Assembly: GCA_964420605.1 (NCBI GenBank)
Contig: CAYQUC010000001.1
Coordinates: 1-64,000 of the forward strand
From: CAYQUC01 sp964420605
GTDB lineage: Bacteria > Pseudomonadota > Gammaproteobacteria > UBA6429 > Thiohalophilaceae
Length of the DNA stretch: 64,000 bases
Reading direction: 5' to 3'
Below, in pieces: positions 17,368 through 24,675 of the stretch (position 1 is its first letter; each line of letters begins with the position of its first letter). The notes beneath the pieces are model-generated. The model worked only from the letters and a program-made list of their open reading frames with translations. It searched no databases and had not been told where the DNA came from. The position numbers were made by a program, and so were the translations under genes.

Positions 17368-17883
17368 TTAGCGATCCGCCAACCACAAGCGGGCACGGAA
17401 CCCCCAGTTGGTGGTGTAGCCGATTTCAGTGTATTCAATAATTCCCTGTGGATTAATGAATAAGCTGGTTGGAACGCCTGTAATACCATAACGTCGCGCC
17501 AAAACACCATCTTCGTCGATAATAACGGGGAAGCTTAGATTATTATCATCCATATAGCGTTGAATCTCTAAGGCCTCGCCTGAGTTCATTGCGATGGTAA
17601 TTATATCATTGTCCTTGCTTATGGCTTCAATGCTGTTTTTTTCATAAGAACATACTGGGCACCAAGTAGCCCAAAAGTGAACCAACACTGATTTTCCTCG
17701 ATAATTTGAAAGTTTAGCAGGCTCTCCTGATAGAAATATTTCGTTAATGTCGGGTGCAGGGCCTTGAGCTACATCTTGCTGTTTATAAAGTTTAATGAAA
17801 TAGAAAATCAACAAAATAACTAAAATTTCAAGGCTGTACTTGATCCAAGGGTTTTGTAGTAAATGTTTTATTTTATTGTACAT
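17368..17883 (-). CDS. Membrane-anchored thioredoxin-like protein (TlpA/ScsD type)
   Basis: 171 residues. One N-terminal membrane helix (about 17-32) anchors a periplasmic thioredoxin fold. The active site is WATWCPVCSYE with Cys75 and Cys78, and the cis-proline is in GITGVPTSLF. The PVC dipeptide resembles TlpA/ScsD-type oxidoreductases rather than DsbA or DsbE. It probably reduces or isomerises disulfides in exported proteins; the partner is unknown. It lies downstream of the CBS-pair gene on the same strand, but a perfect hairpin between them suggests separate transcripts. Confidence 0.82.
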   Translation of the reverse strand: MYNKIKHLLQNPWIKYSLEILVILLIFYFIKLYKQQDVAQGPAPDINEIFLSGEPAKLSNYRGKSVLVHFWATWCPVCSYEKNSIEAISKDNDIITIAMNSGEALEIQRYMDDNNLSFPVIIDEDGVLARRYGITGVPTSLFINPQGIIEYTEIGYTTNWGFRARLWLADR

Positions 17884-17957
17884 ATAAACGCGCGTTATAT
17901 AATAATTGAAATTATTTATTTTAACAGTTTATAGTGAGGCAGGCATGTTATATTAAC

Positions 17958-17994
17958 CAATTTTGAGGTAATTAGTAAATTTACCTCAAAATTG
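17958..17994. terminator. Perfect 14-bp hairpin between two minus-strand genes
   Basis: CAATTTTGAGGTAA (17958-17971) is the exact reverse complement of TTACCTCAAAATTG (17981-17994), with a 9-nt loop. It follows the CBS-pair gene in transcription direction and precedes the thioredoxin-like gene. There is no T run beyond the stem, so it may be an atypical terminator or a 3'-end protecting structure. Confidence 0.55.
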
Positions 17995-18023
17995 AGTCCT
18001 GGAAATTGTATACTAAATTAACT

Positions 18024-18509
18024 TTAGGCCGTTGCAGCTAATGGTATACTTTGAGCTAGATTAATATTATTTTGAAAAATTGCTTTATGTACATCCCCCA
18101 TACTGACGATACCGACAAGTTTACCATCGATAGCAACAGGGATGCGTCGAATCTTTCGCAAACACATTATTGATACAGCTCGTAGAATTGGCTCATCTGG
18201 TTTTACAGTATAAACATGTGGTGTCATTAATTCTTTAACCGTCATGTTCATAATATCTAAATATTCTGATTCCATGTCTTCAAAATCAGCACGGCCGGTA
18301 TTCATACCACTACCCATAAACTCATCTACCTTTGGGTACATGCCTCGGAGAATGTCTTTTTCGGATATTACTCCAATAATATTTTTTTCTGCATCAACTA
18401 CAGGCATTCCACTAATTTTATTAAAACACATGGTCATCGCGATTTCTTGTATGTTACTCTCAGCAGTTGCTAAACGTATATTGGTAATCATAATTTCTTG
18501 AACGAGCAT
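18024..18509 (-). CDS. CBS-domain pair protein
   Basis: 161 residues made of two CBS domains (about 1-60 and 85-148). The repeated pattern is visible as SGMPVVDAEKNIIGVISEKDIL and RRIPVAIDGKLVGIVSMGDV. Such stand-alone pairs usually bind adenine nucleotides and act as energy-sensing regulators of other proteins. The target here cannot be told. A strong AGGAGG ribosome-binding site precedes the ATG (reverse complement of 18515-18520), so it is probably translated at a high level. It is separated from ybaN by a 416-bp region with palindromes. Confidence 0.88.
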   Translation of the reverse strand: MLVQEIMITNIRLATAESNIQEIAMTMCFNKISGMPVVDAEKNIIGVISEKDILRGMYPKVDEFMGSGMNTGRADFEDMESEYLDIMNMTVKELMTPHVYTVKPDEPILRAVSIMCLRKIRRIPVAIDGKLVGIVSMGDVHKAIFQNNINLAQSIPLAATA

Positions 18510-18925
18510 TAAAACCTCCTGTTTCTAAATAATCTAATTGGATACCTTTTCTGAATATTAAGGCGTGTAATTACTGTAGGTTGCGCATCCCGCTATTTGA
18601 CCTGACAATAATTACTGAGTACTACTTTAAATGTGATTTTTGATAACATCTATTAAGAATTTTTAATAGTATGGTAATTTTTTCTAATGTTAGAAAATAA
18701 GAAATAACTTACATGTTTTTGTACTAATTCTTATACAATATTGAAGTGCTGTTAAATACAAGTTGATTTATAATGATTTTTTATTATTAATGTTAACTAT
18801 TTTAACTCGTTTCATATTTTGGGACGTGATTTAGATAAATCATTATAAATTAAGTGTGTTTTTCTTAGCTTTTCAATTTTAATGGTTTGATTAACTTAAC
18901 TTAATGATTACCGATATTAATTAAT
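18510..18925. promoter_or_regulatory. Divergent intergenic region with two perfect palindromes
   Basis: This AT-rich region separates the CBS-pair gene (minus) from the YbaN-like gene (plus). It holds CTATTAA/TTAATAG with a 6-nt spacer (18650-18669) and an 18-bp near-continuous palindrome TTTTCTAATGTTAGAAAA (18680-18697). Both could be operators for either gene. I see no gene in it and no convincing -35/-10 pair. Confidence 0.4.
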
Positions 18926-19294
18926 ATGAAATATTTTTATTTTACACTTGGCTGGCTATTTTTTATAACGGGTTTAATTGGTGCTGTTTTACCCGTATTA
19001 CCAACCACTATTTTTATGATTTTGGCTTTATGGGCTTTTTCTAAAAGTTCGAAAAAATTTCATACCTGGCTTTACACTCATAAAATATTTGGACCACCAT
19101 TACAAAAGTGGCAAGAGCACAAAGTGATTCCGGTTCAAGCAAAAATTCTTGCTGTGATTATGATCAGTTCAAGTATGTTGTTTATTTATTTTTTTACAGT
19201 TATTCAAATTATGTATGTTATTCTGATCGAAATTATAATGCTCAGTGTGATTATTTATATTCTAAGTAAACCCTCAAATATTCCAAAAAATTAA
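18926..19294 (+). CDS. YbaN-like inner membrane protein (DUF454)
   Basis: 122 residues. Two hydrophobic regions, one at 5-37 with FFITGLIGAVLPVLPTTIF and one at 75-115 forming two helices, flank a cytoplasmic loop with GPPLQKWQEHKVIP. These are DUF454/YbaN family marks. The function of the family is unknown. It is a single gene. Confidence 0.85.
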   Translation: MKYFYFTLGWLFFITGLIGAVLPVLPTTIFMILALWAFSKSSKKFHTWLYTHKIFGPPLQKWQEHKVIPVQAKILAVIMISSSMLFIYFFTVIQIMYVILIEIIMLSVIIYILSKPSNIPKN

Positions 19295-19350
19295 ATATTT
19301 TTTTGCTAAAATAAATATCTCCATCAGGCACGCTACTACACACAATATAA

Positions 19351-19364
19351 TTGATTTAAGTCAA
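19351..19364. promoter_or_regulatory. FNR/ANR-like box
   Basis: TTGATTTAAGTCAA matches the FNR consensus TTGAT-N4-ATCAA at nine of ten defined positions. It is 168 bp before the start of the small lipoprotein gene, the only plus-strand gene it could serve, and 57 bp after ybaN. A single 14-bp match in AT-rich DNA is weak evidence. Confidence 0.3.
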
Positions 19365-19532
19365 GTTAAAATTAGTGGGTAATGCTAATATCGCTTTGTA
19401 TACAGTAGTTTTACTATTATGGGATAGCTTATCAATTTTTACTTGTATTAGTGTATTAATACCGAAATAATAGCTTAATCTAAAATGACGGTTTTAGTTC
19501 AATATTGAATACATTTATTACGAGGTATAAAT

Positions 19533-19820
19533 ATGAAGAACATTTTTTTAATTGTCATGTCCATTGCTATAGTAGGTACATTGTTATCATGTACTGAAGA
19601 ACAGCAAAATAAAGTTTCACGATTAGGTGTAACTTGGCTTGAAGGTAATTATCGAGTTACTTATGCAGATGGTTCGCATGTGAAATCTTGGGTTATCGAA
19701 GGTGGCAAAGTTACCTCAGAAGCTGAGAAGGGATATTATTATTTTTGGACCAAGGTAAATGGTAAAAAGTCTTATGTTCAAACTCCGATCGCTCGAACCT
19801 ACATTGAAGAAATCCAATAG
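19533..19820 (+). CDS. Small lipoprotein of unknown function
   Basis: 95 residues. A type II signal peptide ends in a lipobox (TLLSC, Cys20), so it should be lipid-anchored. The mature part contains GNYRVTYADGSHVKSW and GYYYFWTKVNGKKSY, aromatic and predicted beta-rich. A GAGG ribosome-binding site lies 8 nt before the ATG. I do not recognise the family. It is a single gene preceding the nuo operon. Confidence 0.72.
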   Translation: MKNIFLIVMSIAIVGTLLSCTEEQQNKVSRLGVTWLEGNYRVTYADGSHVKSWVIEGGKVTSEAEKGYYYFWTKVNGKKSYVQTPIARTYIEEIQ

Positions 19821-20139
19821 CATTATTTAATTAAAGTGAAAATGATTTGTAATCGTATTTAAAAAACGTTTTTTAAATCAAAATTGAATGAAAATTAAAT
19901 AGTTAACCGACTAAAAAAGCACAAATTTGCATTTTAATTTGCAGCAATCTTTTTTATACCCCTAAAAAGCGATGTAACTCTATGAAATTTAAGAAATACT
20001 TGGTTTCACTCAAACTTGACACATTTAACTTGAGTAGCCTAGACTGGCAACTACTGAGAAGTTCAATAATTTATGAATTATTGTAGCTTATTAAATTGTT
20101 ACGTATTACATAATAAAAACAATAGGTTATGTTCCAATT
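19821..20139. other. Leader region of the nuo operon
   Basis: 319 bp without a gene between the small lipoprotein gene and nuoA. Apart from the candidate promoter at 20016-20045 I see a short AATAATTTATGAATTATT palindrome near 20066 and nothing else. Confidence 0.5.
20016..20045 (+). promoter_or_regulatory. Candidate sigma-70 promoter of nuoA-N
   Basis: A perfect -35 hexamer TTGACA (20016-20021) and a -10 TAGACT (20040-20045, four of six) are separated by 18 bp. Transcription would start about 90 bp before nuoA. Confidence 0.45.
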
Positions 20140-20496
20140 ATGCTTGAGAACTACTTACCAATATTAATTTTTTTAATTGTCGGATTTGTGTTCGGGGGGA
20201 TTCTCGTTGCGGTAGGTTTCGTGATGGGACCAAGCAAGCCGGATGCTGAGAAGACTTCTGCCTACGAATGTGGCTTTGAAGCATTTGAAGATTCTCGCAT
20301 GAAGTTTGATGTCCGATATTATCTCGTTGCTATCTTATTCATCATCTTTGACTTAGAAATTGCATTTTTATTTCCATGGGCAATCGTGTTGAAAGAAATC
20401 GGTATGTTCGGATTTGTCTCAATGCTTATATTCCTGGGTATTTTAGTTATTGGTTTCATCTATGAATGGATGAAAGGAGCTCTTGAATGGGAATAG
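20140..20496 (+). CDS. nuoA: NADH-quinone oxidoreductase subunit A
   Basis: 118 residues, three membrane helices. KTSAYECGFEAFEDSRMKFD is the loop between helices 1 and 2 that lines the quinone region, and YYLVAILFIIFDLEIAFLFPW is helix 2. It belongs to the membrane arm of complex I next to the peripheral arm junction. First gene of a complete 13-gene operon with C and D as separate genes; its end overlaps nuoB by 10 bp. Confidence 0.96.
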   Translation: MLENYLPILIFLIVGFVFGGILVAVGFVMGPSKPDAEKTSAYECGFEAFEDSRMKFDVRYYLVAILFIIFDLEIAFLFPWAIVLKEIGMFGFVSMLIFLGILVIGFIYEWMKGALEWE

Positions 20497-20963
20497 AAGG
20501 TGTTCTTCAAAAAGGCGTGGTGACCACCTCAGCCGATGCACTTATTAATTGGGCAAGAACCGGCTCGTTATGGCCTATGACTTTTGGTCTGGCGTGTTGT
20601 GCCGTTGAAATGATGCATGCCGCAGCATCACGTTATGACATGGATCGCATGGGAATTTTATTTCGCCCAAGTCCTCGTCAGTCAGATGTAATGATTGTGG
20701 CAGGTACTTTAGTTAATAAAATGGCTCCAGCACTTCGTAAAGTTTATGACCAAATGGCTGAACCGCGTTGGGTAATTTCTATGGGTTCATGTGCGAATGG
20801 TGGTGGTTATTACCATTATTCCTATTCAGTTGTTCGTGGTTGCGATCGAATTGTTCCGGTTGATATCTATGTACCGGGTTGTCCACCAACAGCTGAAGCG
20901 CTGTTATATGGCATCATCCAGTTACAAAAGAAAATACGACGAACTAATACCATCGCACGCTAA
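20487..20963 (+). CDS. nuoB: NADH-quinone oxidoreductase subunit B
   Basis: 158 residues. The ligands of the terminal N2 [4Fe-4S] cluster are visible: Cys37-Cys38 in GLACCAVEM, Cys102 in MGSCANGG and Cys132 in VPGCPPT. N2 passes electrons to quinone at the B/D interface. The start overlaps nuoA by 10 bp. Confidence 0.97.
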   Translation: MGIEGVLQKGVVTTSADALINWARTGSLWPMTFGLACCAVEMMHAAASRYDMDRMGILFRPSPRQSDVMIVAGTLVNKMAPALRKVYDQMAEPRWVISMGSCANGGGYYHYSYSVVRGCDRIVPVDIYVPGCPPTAEALLYGIIQLQKKIRRTNTIAR

Positions 20964-20975
20964 CGAGAAATTATT

Positions 20976-21590
20976 ATGTCGGAATATTATAAAAATTTAG
21001 CTTCATTAATTCGTTACAGTTTATCCGATTTCATTGAAGATATTATTAGTGAATTTAATGAAATTACGCTAGTTGTCGCAAAAGATAATCTTATTAAAGT
21101 CTGTACACTATTACGCGATGAACCGGATTTTTTGTTTGATCAACTCATTGATGTGTGTGGTGTTGATTATTTAGAACATCAAGATGGACGTTGGGATAAA
21201 CCGCGTTTTGCCTCGGTCTATCATTTACTCTCGGTTAAGAATAATCATCGTATTCGAGTGAAAACATATCTTGAAGAAGATTCATTAATTGTCGACTCGG
21301 TGATTAATGTGTGGAGTAGTGCTGATTGGTTTGAACGAGAAGCATTTGATTTATTTGGCATACTGTATGATGGCCATCCTGATCTTAGAAGAATTTTGAC
21401 TGATTATGGCTTTGTTGGTCACCCATTTCGTAAAGACTTCCCTTTAATTGGTAATGTTGAAATGCGTTACGATGAGACTAAAAAGCGCGTGGTTTATGAA
21501 CCAGTTTCAATTGAAGCACGTATAACACAACCACGAGTGATTCGAGAAGATCATCGTTATCTTGATCGAGCAGAAGAGCAGGAAAAGTAG
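20976..21590 (+). CDS. nuoC: NADH-quinone oxidoreductase subunit C
   Basis: 204 residues. The family core is FASVYHLLSVKNNHRIRVKTYL, then SADWFEREAFDLFGILYDGHPDLRRIL and GHPFRKDFPL. It is a hydrophilic subunit of the connecting module. Its stop is directly followed by the nuoD ATG, and the genes are not fused as they are in E. coli. Confidence 0.96.
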   Translation: MSEYYKNLASLIRYSLSDFIEDIISEFNEITLVVAKDNLIKVCTLLRDEPDFLFDQLIDVCGVDYLEHQDGRWDKPRFASVYHLLSVKNNHRIRVKTYLEEDSLIVDSVINVWSSADWFEREAFDLFGILYDGHPDLRRILTDYGFVGHPFRKDFPLIGNVEMRYDETKKRVVYEPVSIEARITQPRVIREDHRYLDRAEEQEK

Positions 21591-22844
21591 ATGCCCGAAA
21601 TTCGTAATTATACAATGAACTTTGGTCCGCAACATCCAGCGGCACATGGTGTTTTACGTCTGGTATTAGAGCTTGATGGCGAGGTTGTACAACGGGCTGA
21701 TCCACATGTTGGGTTATTACATCGTGCAACTGAAAAATTAGCTGAAAGTAAACCGTATAATCACAGTATCCCGTATATGGATCGTCTTGATTACGTGTCA
21801 ATGATGTGTAATGAACACGGTTATGTTTTAGCTTTAGAAAAACTACTCGGTGTTACGCCACCAATCAGAGCTCAGTATATTCGAGTAATGTATGATGAAA
21901 TTACTCGAATTTTAAATCACTTAATGTGGATTGGAACTCACGCATTAGATGTTGGCGCAATGACAATGTTTTTGTATGCCTTTCGTGAGCGTGAAGATTT
22001 AATGGATATGTACGAAGCTGTATCAGGTGCTCGGATGCATGCAGCATATTATCGTCCCGGTGGAGTGTATCGTGATTTACCGGATGAAATGCCACAGTTT
22101 GCCGAAACTAAATTTGTTAAAGCATCAAAAGCGGCACAATTAAATGAAAATCGAACTGGTTCATTATTGGACTTTATTGACGATTTTTGTACTCGATTTG
22201 ATCCATTAGTTGATGAATATGAAACATTATTAACCGATAACCGAATCTGGAAACAACGAACAGTTGATATCGGAATTGTGACTCCAGAACGGGCATTACA
22301 ATTAGGTTTTACTGGGCCAATGTTACGCGGTTCTGGAATTGAATGGGACCTTCGTCGTAAGCAGCCTTATGAAGTTTATGACCAGCTTGAGTTCAATATT
22401 CCGATTGGGGTTAATGGTGATAGTTATGATCGTTATTTGGTTCGAATGGAAGAATTTCGTGAATCCAATAAAATTATTAAACAATGTTCCAAGTGGCTAC
22501 GAGAAAATCCTGGTCCGGTAATGCTCGATGATCATAAATTAACGCCACCAAAACGTACCGAGATGAAAGATGATATGGAGTCATTGATTCATCATTTTAA
22601 ATTATTTACTGAAGGTTATACTTTACCTGTTGGTGAGGTTTACTCTGCAATAGAGCATCCAAAAGGAGAGTTTGGTTGTTATCTGGTTTCTGATGGTGCG
22701 AATAAACCTTATCGCTTAAAAATTCGTGCGCCGGGTTTCTCTCATTTAGCGGCAATGCATGAAATGACCGTTGGACATATGATTTCAGATGTCGTCACCG
22801 TTATTGGGACCATGGATATTGTGTTTGGAGAAATAGACAGATGA
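21591..22844 (+). CDS. nuoD: NADH-quinone oxidoreductase subunit D
   Basis: 417 residues, the 49-kDa subunit homologue. FGPQHPAAHGVLRL near the N-terminus carries the quinone-site histidine loop. RVMYDEITRILNHLMWIGTHALDVGA and PRGEFG-like PKGEFGCYLVSDG are conserved. Quinone is reduced between this subunit and NuoB. The stop overlaps nuoE by 4 bp. Confidence 0.97.
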   Translation: MPEIRNYTMNFGPQHPAAHGVLRLVLELDGEVVQRADPHVGLLHRATEKLAESKPYNHSIPYMDRLDYVSMMCNEHGYVLALEKLLGVTPPIRAQYIRVMYDEITRILNHLMWIGTHALDVGAMTMFLYAFREREDLMDMYEAVSGARMHAAYYRPGGVYRDLPDEMPQFAETKFVKASKAAQLNENRTGSLLDFIDDFCTRFDPLVDEYETLLTDNRIWKQRTVDIGIVTPERALQLGFTGPMLRGSGIEWDLRRKQPYEVYDQLEFNIPIGVNGDSYDRYLVRMEEFRESNKIIKQCSKWLRENPGPVMLDDHKLTPPKRTEMKDDMESLIHHFKLFTEGYTLPVGEVYSAIEHPKGEFGCYLVSDGANKPYRLKIRAPGFSHLAAMHEMTVGHMISDVVTVIGTMDIVFGEIDR

Positions 22845-23353
22845 TCTCTTCACGAAAGAAAATTAAAAGCAAATTAGATCTAATATCAGAAACATCGCGT
22901 CACGATATTGATGCTTGGATAAGCAAATACCCGGACGACAAAAAATGTAGCGCAGTTATGTCGGCACTACGAATACTGCAAGATCAAAATGGAGGTTCGT
23001 TAACAACCGATATAATGGATGCTATTGCCGAGTATTTAGAAATGCAGCCGATTGAAGTTTATGAAGTTGCTACATTTTATTCTATGTATGAAATGAATCC
23101 AGTAGGGCAACATAAAATTTGTGTTTGTACCAATATCTCTTGTTTGCTTTGCGGCTCAAAACAAATTGTTGATCATTTAGAGCAAAAACTCGGAATTAAA
23201 ATGGGCGAAGTAACCTCTGATGGAAAGTTTTCATTAAAAGAAGTTGAATGCCTTGGTGCTTGTGTTAATGCTCCGATGTGTCAGATAGGTAATGCGTATT
23301 ATGAAAAGCTAACGCCTGAATTTTTAGACAAAATTATGGATGAGTTACAATAA
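22841..23353 (+). CDS. nuoE: NADH-quinone oxidoreductase subunit E
   Basis: 170 residues, thioredoxin-like ferredoxin fold. The N1a [2Fe-2S] ligands are Cys96 and Cys101 (VCTNISC) and Cys137 and Cys141 (CLGAC). A helical N-terminal region with QDQNGGSLTTDIMD precedes them. It overlaps nuoD by 4 bp and nuoF by 1 bp (TAATG). Confidence 0.96.
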   Translation: MISSRKKIKSKLDLISETSRHDIDAWISKYPDDKKCSAVMSALRILQDQNGGSLTTDIMDAIAEYLEMQPIEVYEVATFYSMYEMNPVGQHKICVCTNISCLLCGSKQIVDHLEQKLGIKMGEVTSDGKFSLKEVECLGACVNAPMCQIGNAYYEKLTPEFLDKIMDELQ

Positions 23354-24642
23354 TGGCAAACGAAGTTTGTTTCCGTACTATAGATTTTGATGAACCCTAT
23401 TCACTTGAAAATTATTTGAAAGTGGGTGGTTATTCTGTTTGGAAAAAAATATTAAAAGAAAAAACCAAACCTGAAGAGATTATAGAACAGTTAAAAATAT
23501 CAGGCTTACGTGGACGAGGTGGAGCAGGTTTTCCAACTGGCCTAAAGTGGAGCTTCATGCCGCGTACAGCTCCGGTGCAAAAATACATAGTTTGTAATTC
23601 TGATGAAGGTGAGCCCGGTACGTGTAAAGATCGCGATATCTTACGTTATAACCCTCATCAATTAATAGAAGGTATGGCAATTGCGGGTTACACAATTAAT
23701 GCGACAGTTGGTTATAACTACATTAGAGGTGAGTTTTGGGAACCGTATGAACGAGTGGAAGCCGCATTAGAAGAAGCTCGTAAAGCAGGTTTGCTTGGAC
23801 ATAATATTTTAGAATCCGGGATAGATTTTGATATGTATAATCATCTTGGTGCAGGGGCCTATATTTGTGGTGAAGAAACTGCCTTACTCGAATCTATTGA
23901 AGGTAAAAAAGGTCAGCCACGATATAAACCCCCATTTCCTGCTAATTTTGGATTATTTGGAAAACCAACCACCATTAATAATACCGAAACCCTTGCATCA
24001 GTACCTGTGATTCTAGAAAAAGGTGGGCAGTGGTTTATGGAGCAAGGTATCCCTAATAATGGTGGTACTAAATTATTTAGTGTTTCTGGACATGTTAACA
24101 AACCCGGTAATTTTGAAGTACCACTCGGAACACCTTTTTCCAAGTTACTAGAAATGGCCGGTGGTATTCGTGATGGGCATAAATTAAAGGCCGTCATTCC
24201 GGGCGGTTCTTCAACTCCGGTAGTACCTGGCAGTATTATGATGGATGTCAATATGGATTATGACTCATTAACTAAGGCCGGTACTATGTTAGGTGCAGGT
24301 TCAGTGATAGTGATGGATGACTCAACCTGTATGGTTCAGGCATTAGCTCGGTTATCGCATTTTTATTTTGAGGAATCTTGTGGTCAATGTACACCTTGTC
24401 GTGAAGGCACTGGTTGGTTAGCGAGAATGATGCATCGAATTGAACATGGGCATGGTGTCGCTGAAGATATTGAATTGTTAAATGACGTGGCCAATCGAAT
24501 TGAAGGTCGCACTATTTGTGGTTTGGGTGATGCGGCTGCATGGCCAGTTCAAAGTTTTATAAAACATTTTAGAACAGAGTTTGATTATCACATTGTTCAT
24601 GGGACTTGTATGAAAGGAACTGGTATTCATGCAGGTTATTAA
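23353..24642 (+). CDS. nuoF: NADH-quinone oxidoreductase subunit F
   Basis: 429 residues. NADH and FMN sites are in GLRGRGGAGFPTGLKW and CNSDEGEPGTCKDRDI; the N3 [4Fe-4S] ligands are in ESCGQCTPCREG and TICGLGDAA. It oxidises NADH and starts the electron path. It starts on the last base of the nuoE stop codon. Confidence 0.97.
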   Translation: MANEVCFRTIDFDEPYSLENYLKVGGYSVWKKILKEKTKPEEIIEQLKISGLRGRGGAGFPTGLKWSFMPRTAPVQKYIVCNSDEGEPGTCKDRDILRYNPHQLIEGMAIAGYTINATVGYNYIRGEFWEPYERVEAALEEARKAGLLGHNILESGIDFDMYNHLGAGAYICGEETALLESIEGKKGQPRYKPPFPANFGLFGKPTTINNTETLASVPVILEKGGQWFMEQGIPNNGGTKLFSVSGHVNKPGNFEVPLGTPFSKLLEMAGGIRDGHKLKAVIPGGSSTPVVPGSIMMDVNMDYDSLTKAGTMLGAGSVIVMDDSTCMVQALARLSHFYFEESCGQCTPCREGTGWLARMMHRIEHGHGVAEDIELLNDVANRIEGRTICGLGDAAAWPVQSFIKHFRTEFDYHIVHGTCMKGTGIHAGY

Positions 24643-24675
24643 ATTAATGATTTTCTTAAAATAAATATTTTAAAT

